This document shows, one piece after another, positions 62,977 through 64,000 of a stretch of 64,000 nt of DNA; the first letter of the stretch is position 1; each line of letters begins with the position of its first letter. Made by a program: the position numbers and the translations under genes. This stretch comes from Arsenophonus fragariae (GTDB lineage Bacteria; Pseudomonadota; Gammaproteobacteria; Enterobacterales; Enterobacteriaceae): assembly GCA_047291315.1 (NCBI GenBank), contig JBDPYZ010000007.1, positions 62,001 to 126,000 on the forward strand, in the 5' to 3' direction. The notes beneath the pieces were generated by a model. It ran no database searches, had not been told where the DNA came from, and was given only the letters and a program-made list of their open reading frames with translations.

Positions 62977-63728
62977 TAATGTTTTTCCCATGCCTTTTCA
63001 CCCGTCACAAACGGATTGTGCACACCGGTAATTGCAGTAATACGCCGGTCGCGTTCCCGTTCGCGCGCATCCGGTGGATATTGCCTGTCCCACTGCATCA
63101 AAATCGCTTGCTGCTTAAGGGGTATCACAAAACCATACCGGTCTGACATATAAAACCAGACACGGGAGACGAGACCCTTGACTTCATCGCGCGGTTCAAA
63201 AACCCGCTGTTTAAAATCCGGACGGCTCTGACACTGCCCGTAAACAAAAGGAACAGGCCCTGCTTCCCCAAACGGCATATTTCCACGGTCGTTATTCACT
63301 TCACCTGACTCCGGTGCCAGATTGTGCAAATCGCCTTCCGCTTTTCGAAATTCGGGGTCTTCTTGACGGCAGCCTTTTCGGCCGCCTTTTTCTTTACAGC
63401 CAAACGCCTGACCGAATACCGACGCCGGCACGATATGCTCCCACTCAATCCGCTGTGCACGATGACGGTGAACTTCCCGTCTGACCGCCTGACCACAACT
63501 TTCAAGGTCAATTCGACCCCCGTTTTTTCCTGTCCACTGCCAGTCACAGCCACAATAGAGGGTGCCACCTGCACCCTGATTGAGGTCGTTGTAAACGGCC
63601 TGACGGGAGACCCATTTCGCTTCACTGAAACTCTTCGGGGTATTAACCGGCTTAGCCGCCTGAGCGGGTGTGCTTAACACACTCAACAAGCACAGGATAC
63701 CGATTACCCAATGTTGTCTGATAATCAT
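62976..63728 (-). CDS. endA: Endonuclease I (EndA-like)
   Basis: Secreted or periplasmic nonspecific DNase of 250 residues. A signal peptide with cleavage after TPAQA (about residue 24) is clear. The His-Me-finger active site is in RIEWEHIVPASVFGQAFGC with EWEH as its core, and LHNLAPESGEVNNDRGN provides the second conserved block. Usually endA is a chromosomal gene; here it is in the prophage lysis cluster just upstream of the holin. Symbol given by similarity. Confidence 0.87.
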   Translation of the reverse strand: MIIRQHWVIGILCLLSVLSTPAQAAKPVNTPKSFSEAKWVSRQAVYNDLNQGAGGTLYCGCDWQWTGKNGGRIDLESCGQAVRREVHRHRAQRIEWEHIVPASVFGQAFGCKEKGGRKGCRQEDPEFRKAEGDLHNLAPESGEVNNDRGNMPFGEAGPVPFVYGQCQSRPDFKQRVFEPRDEVKGLVSRVWFYMSDRYGFVIPLKQQAILMQWDRQYPPDARERERDRRITAITGVHNPFVTGEKAWEKH

Positions 63729-64000
63729 CGTATCTCCTTGAAGGTATTACATTGTTTTGGGTCACCGCTATCAAAACCCCGTTTAAACCAGTTATGACGC
63801 TGTGCCGATGTCCCGTGAGTGAACGTATCCGGTACTACCCGTCCAAGACCTTCCTTTTGGAGACGGTCATCACCAATCGCCTCGGCCGCACCCAACGCGT
63901 TATCCAAATCCCCCGGCTCCAGTATCCCTTCCTCCTGCATATAATGGCCCCATACCCCCGCATAGCAGTCCGCCTGCAATTCCAGCTTTACCGATAACTT
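63725..64000 (-). CDS. Neutral zinc metallopeptidase (YpfJ-like), partial
   Basis: C-terminal 91 codons of a YpfJ-type zinc metallopeptidase; the gene continues beyond the window edge. The visible part reads KLSVKLELQADCYAGVWGHY, then GDLDNALGAAEAIGDDRLQK and GRVVPDTFTHGTSAQRHNWF, ending near QCNTFKEIR. ELQAD supplies the third zinc ligand region; the HExxH motif lies outside. It overlaps the EndA start by four bases, so both are probably cotranscribed. Confidence 0.85.
   Translation of the reverse strand, partial: KLSVKLELQADCYAGVWGHYMQEEGILEPGDLDNALGAAEAIGDDRLQKEGLGRVVPDTFTHGTSAQRHNWFKRGFDSGDPKQCNTFKEIR

Noticed and set aside
1..64000. CRISPR arrays or tRNA genes
   Set aside because: No regularly spaced repeats and no cloverleaf apart from the tRNA-like part of tmRNA were seen by eye; a tRNAscan-SE run would settle it.

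Overview
The window comes from an AT-rich gammaproteobacterium of the order Enterobacterales. Gene order and protein sequences follow Escherichia coli closely (glyA-hmp-glnB, glrR-qseG-glrK, purL, mltF, tadA, yfhL-acpS-pdxJ-recO-era-rnc-lepB-lepA-rseC-rseB-rseA-rpoE, nadB, srmB, grcA, ung, grpE, nadK, recN, bamE, rnfH-ratA, smpB-ssrA). The strong AT bias, the many freshly broken genes and the type of prophage suggest an insect-associated Morganellaceae such as Arsenophonus. That genus assignment is inference, not something the sequence proves.

Positions 1-40496 are chromosomal core. It holds one-carbon, NAD and purine metabolism, the GlrK/GlrR two-component system, the sigma-E operon with the translation and RNA housekeeping genes behind it, and the SmpB/tmRNA ribosome rescue pair. 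Between glrK and purL is a GlmY/GlmZ-type small RNA with a well-formed sigma-54 promoter and two upstream GlrR-type sites, so the GlrK/GlrR circuit looks intact. Other readable control sites are PurR boxes at glyA and purL, a sigma-E promoter at rpoE, twin LexA boxes at recN and an NsrR box before hmp. Several genes are decaying: hcaT (heavily), hmp (frameshift and stops) and grcA (single frameshift). A 1.6-kb stretch at 18585-20223 holds only fragments.

From 40497 to the right edge the DNA is prophage, starting directly after the 3' end of ssrA, a classic integration target. The left part carries a DUF1640-like coiled-coil protein, a C4-type antisense RNA leader with an antirepressor, and a papain-like cysteine peptidase set between relics of Rpn-type genes. 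A lambda-like set on the minus strand follows: tail fibre and assembly protein, J, I, K, L and a broken M. Then come a P22 immI-like regulatory cassette (two divergent ribbon-helix-helix proteins, a Rha/KilAC protein and a BRO-N protein), a capsid gene fused to the end of an OmpX/Lom gene, scaffold, head morphogenesis protein, portal, a frameshifted large terminase, small terminase, a Rha protein, the Rz/Rz1-endolysin-holin lysis module, endonuclease I and the end of a zinc metallopeptidase.

The phage set lacks head-tail joining, tail tube and tape-measure genes between capsid and M, and M and the large terminase are broken. As read, the prophage cannot make virions, but its lysis, antirepressor and cargo genes look intact. 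The features most worth a second look are the peptidase cargo, the C4/antirepressor leader, the divergent repressor cassette, the capsid-Lom junction and the GlmY locus.
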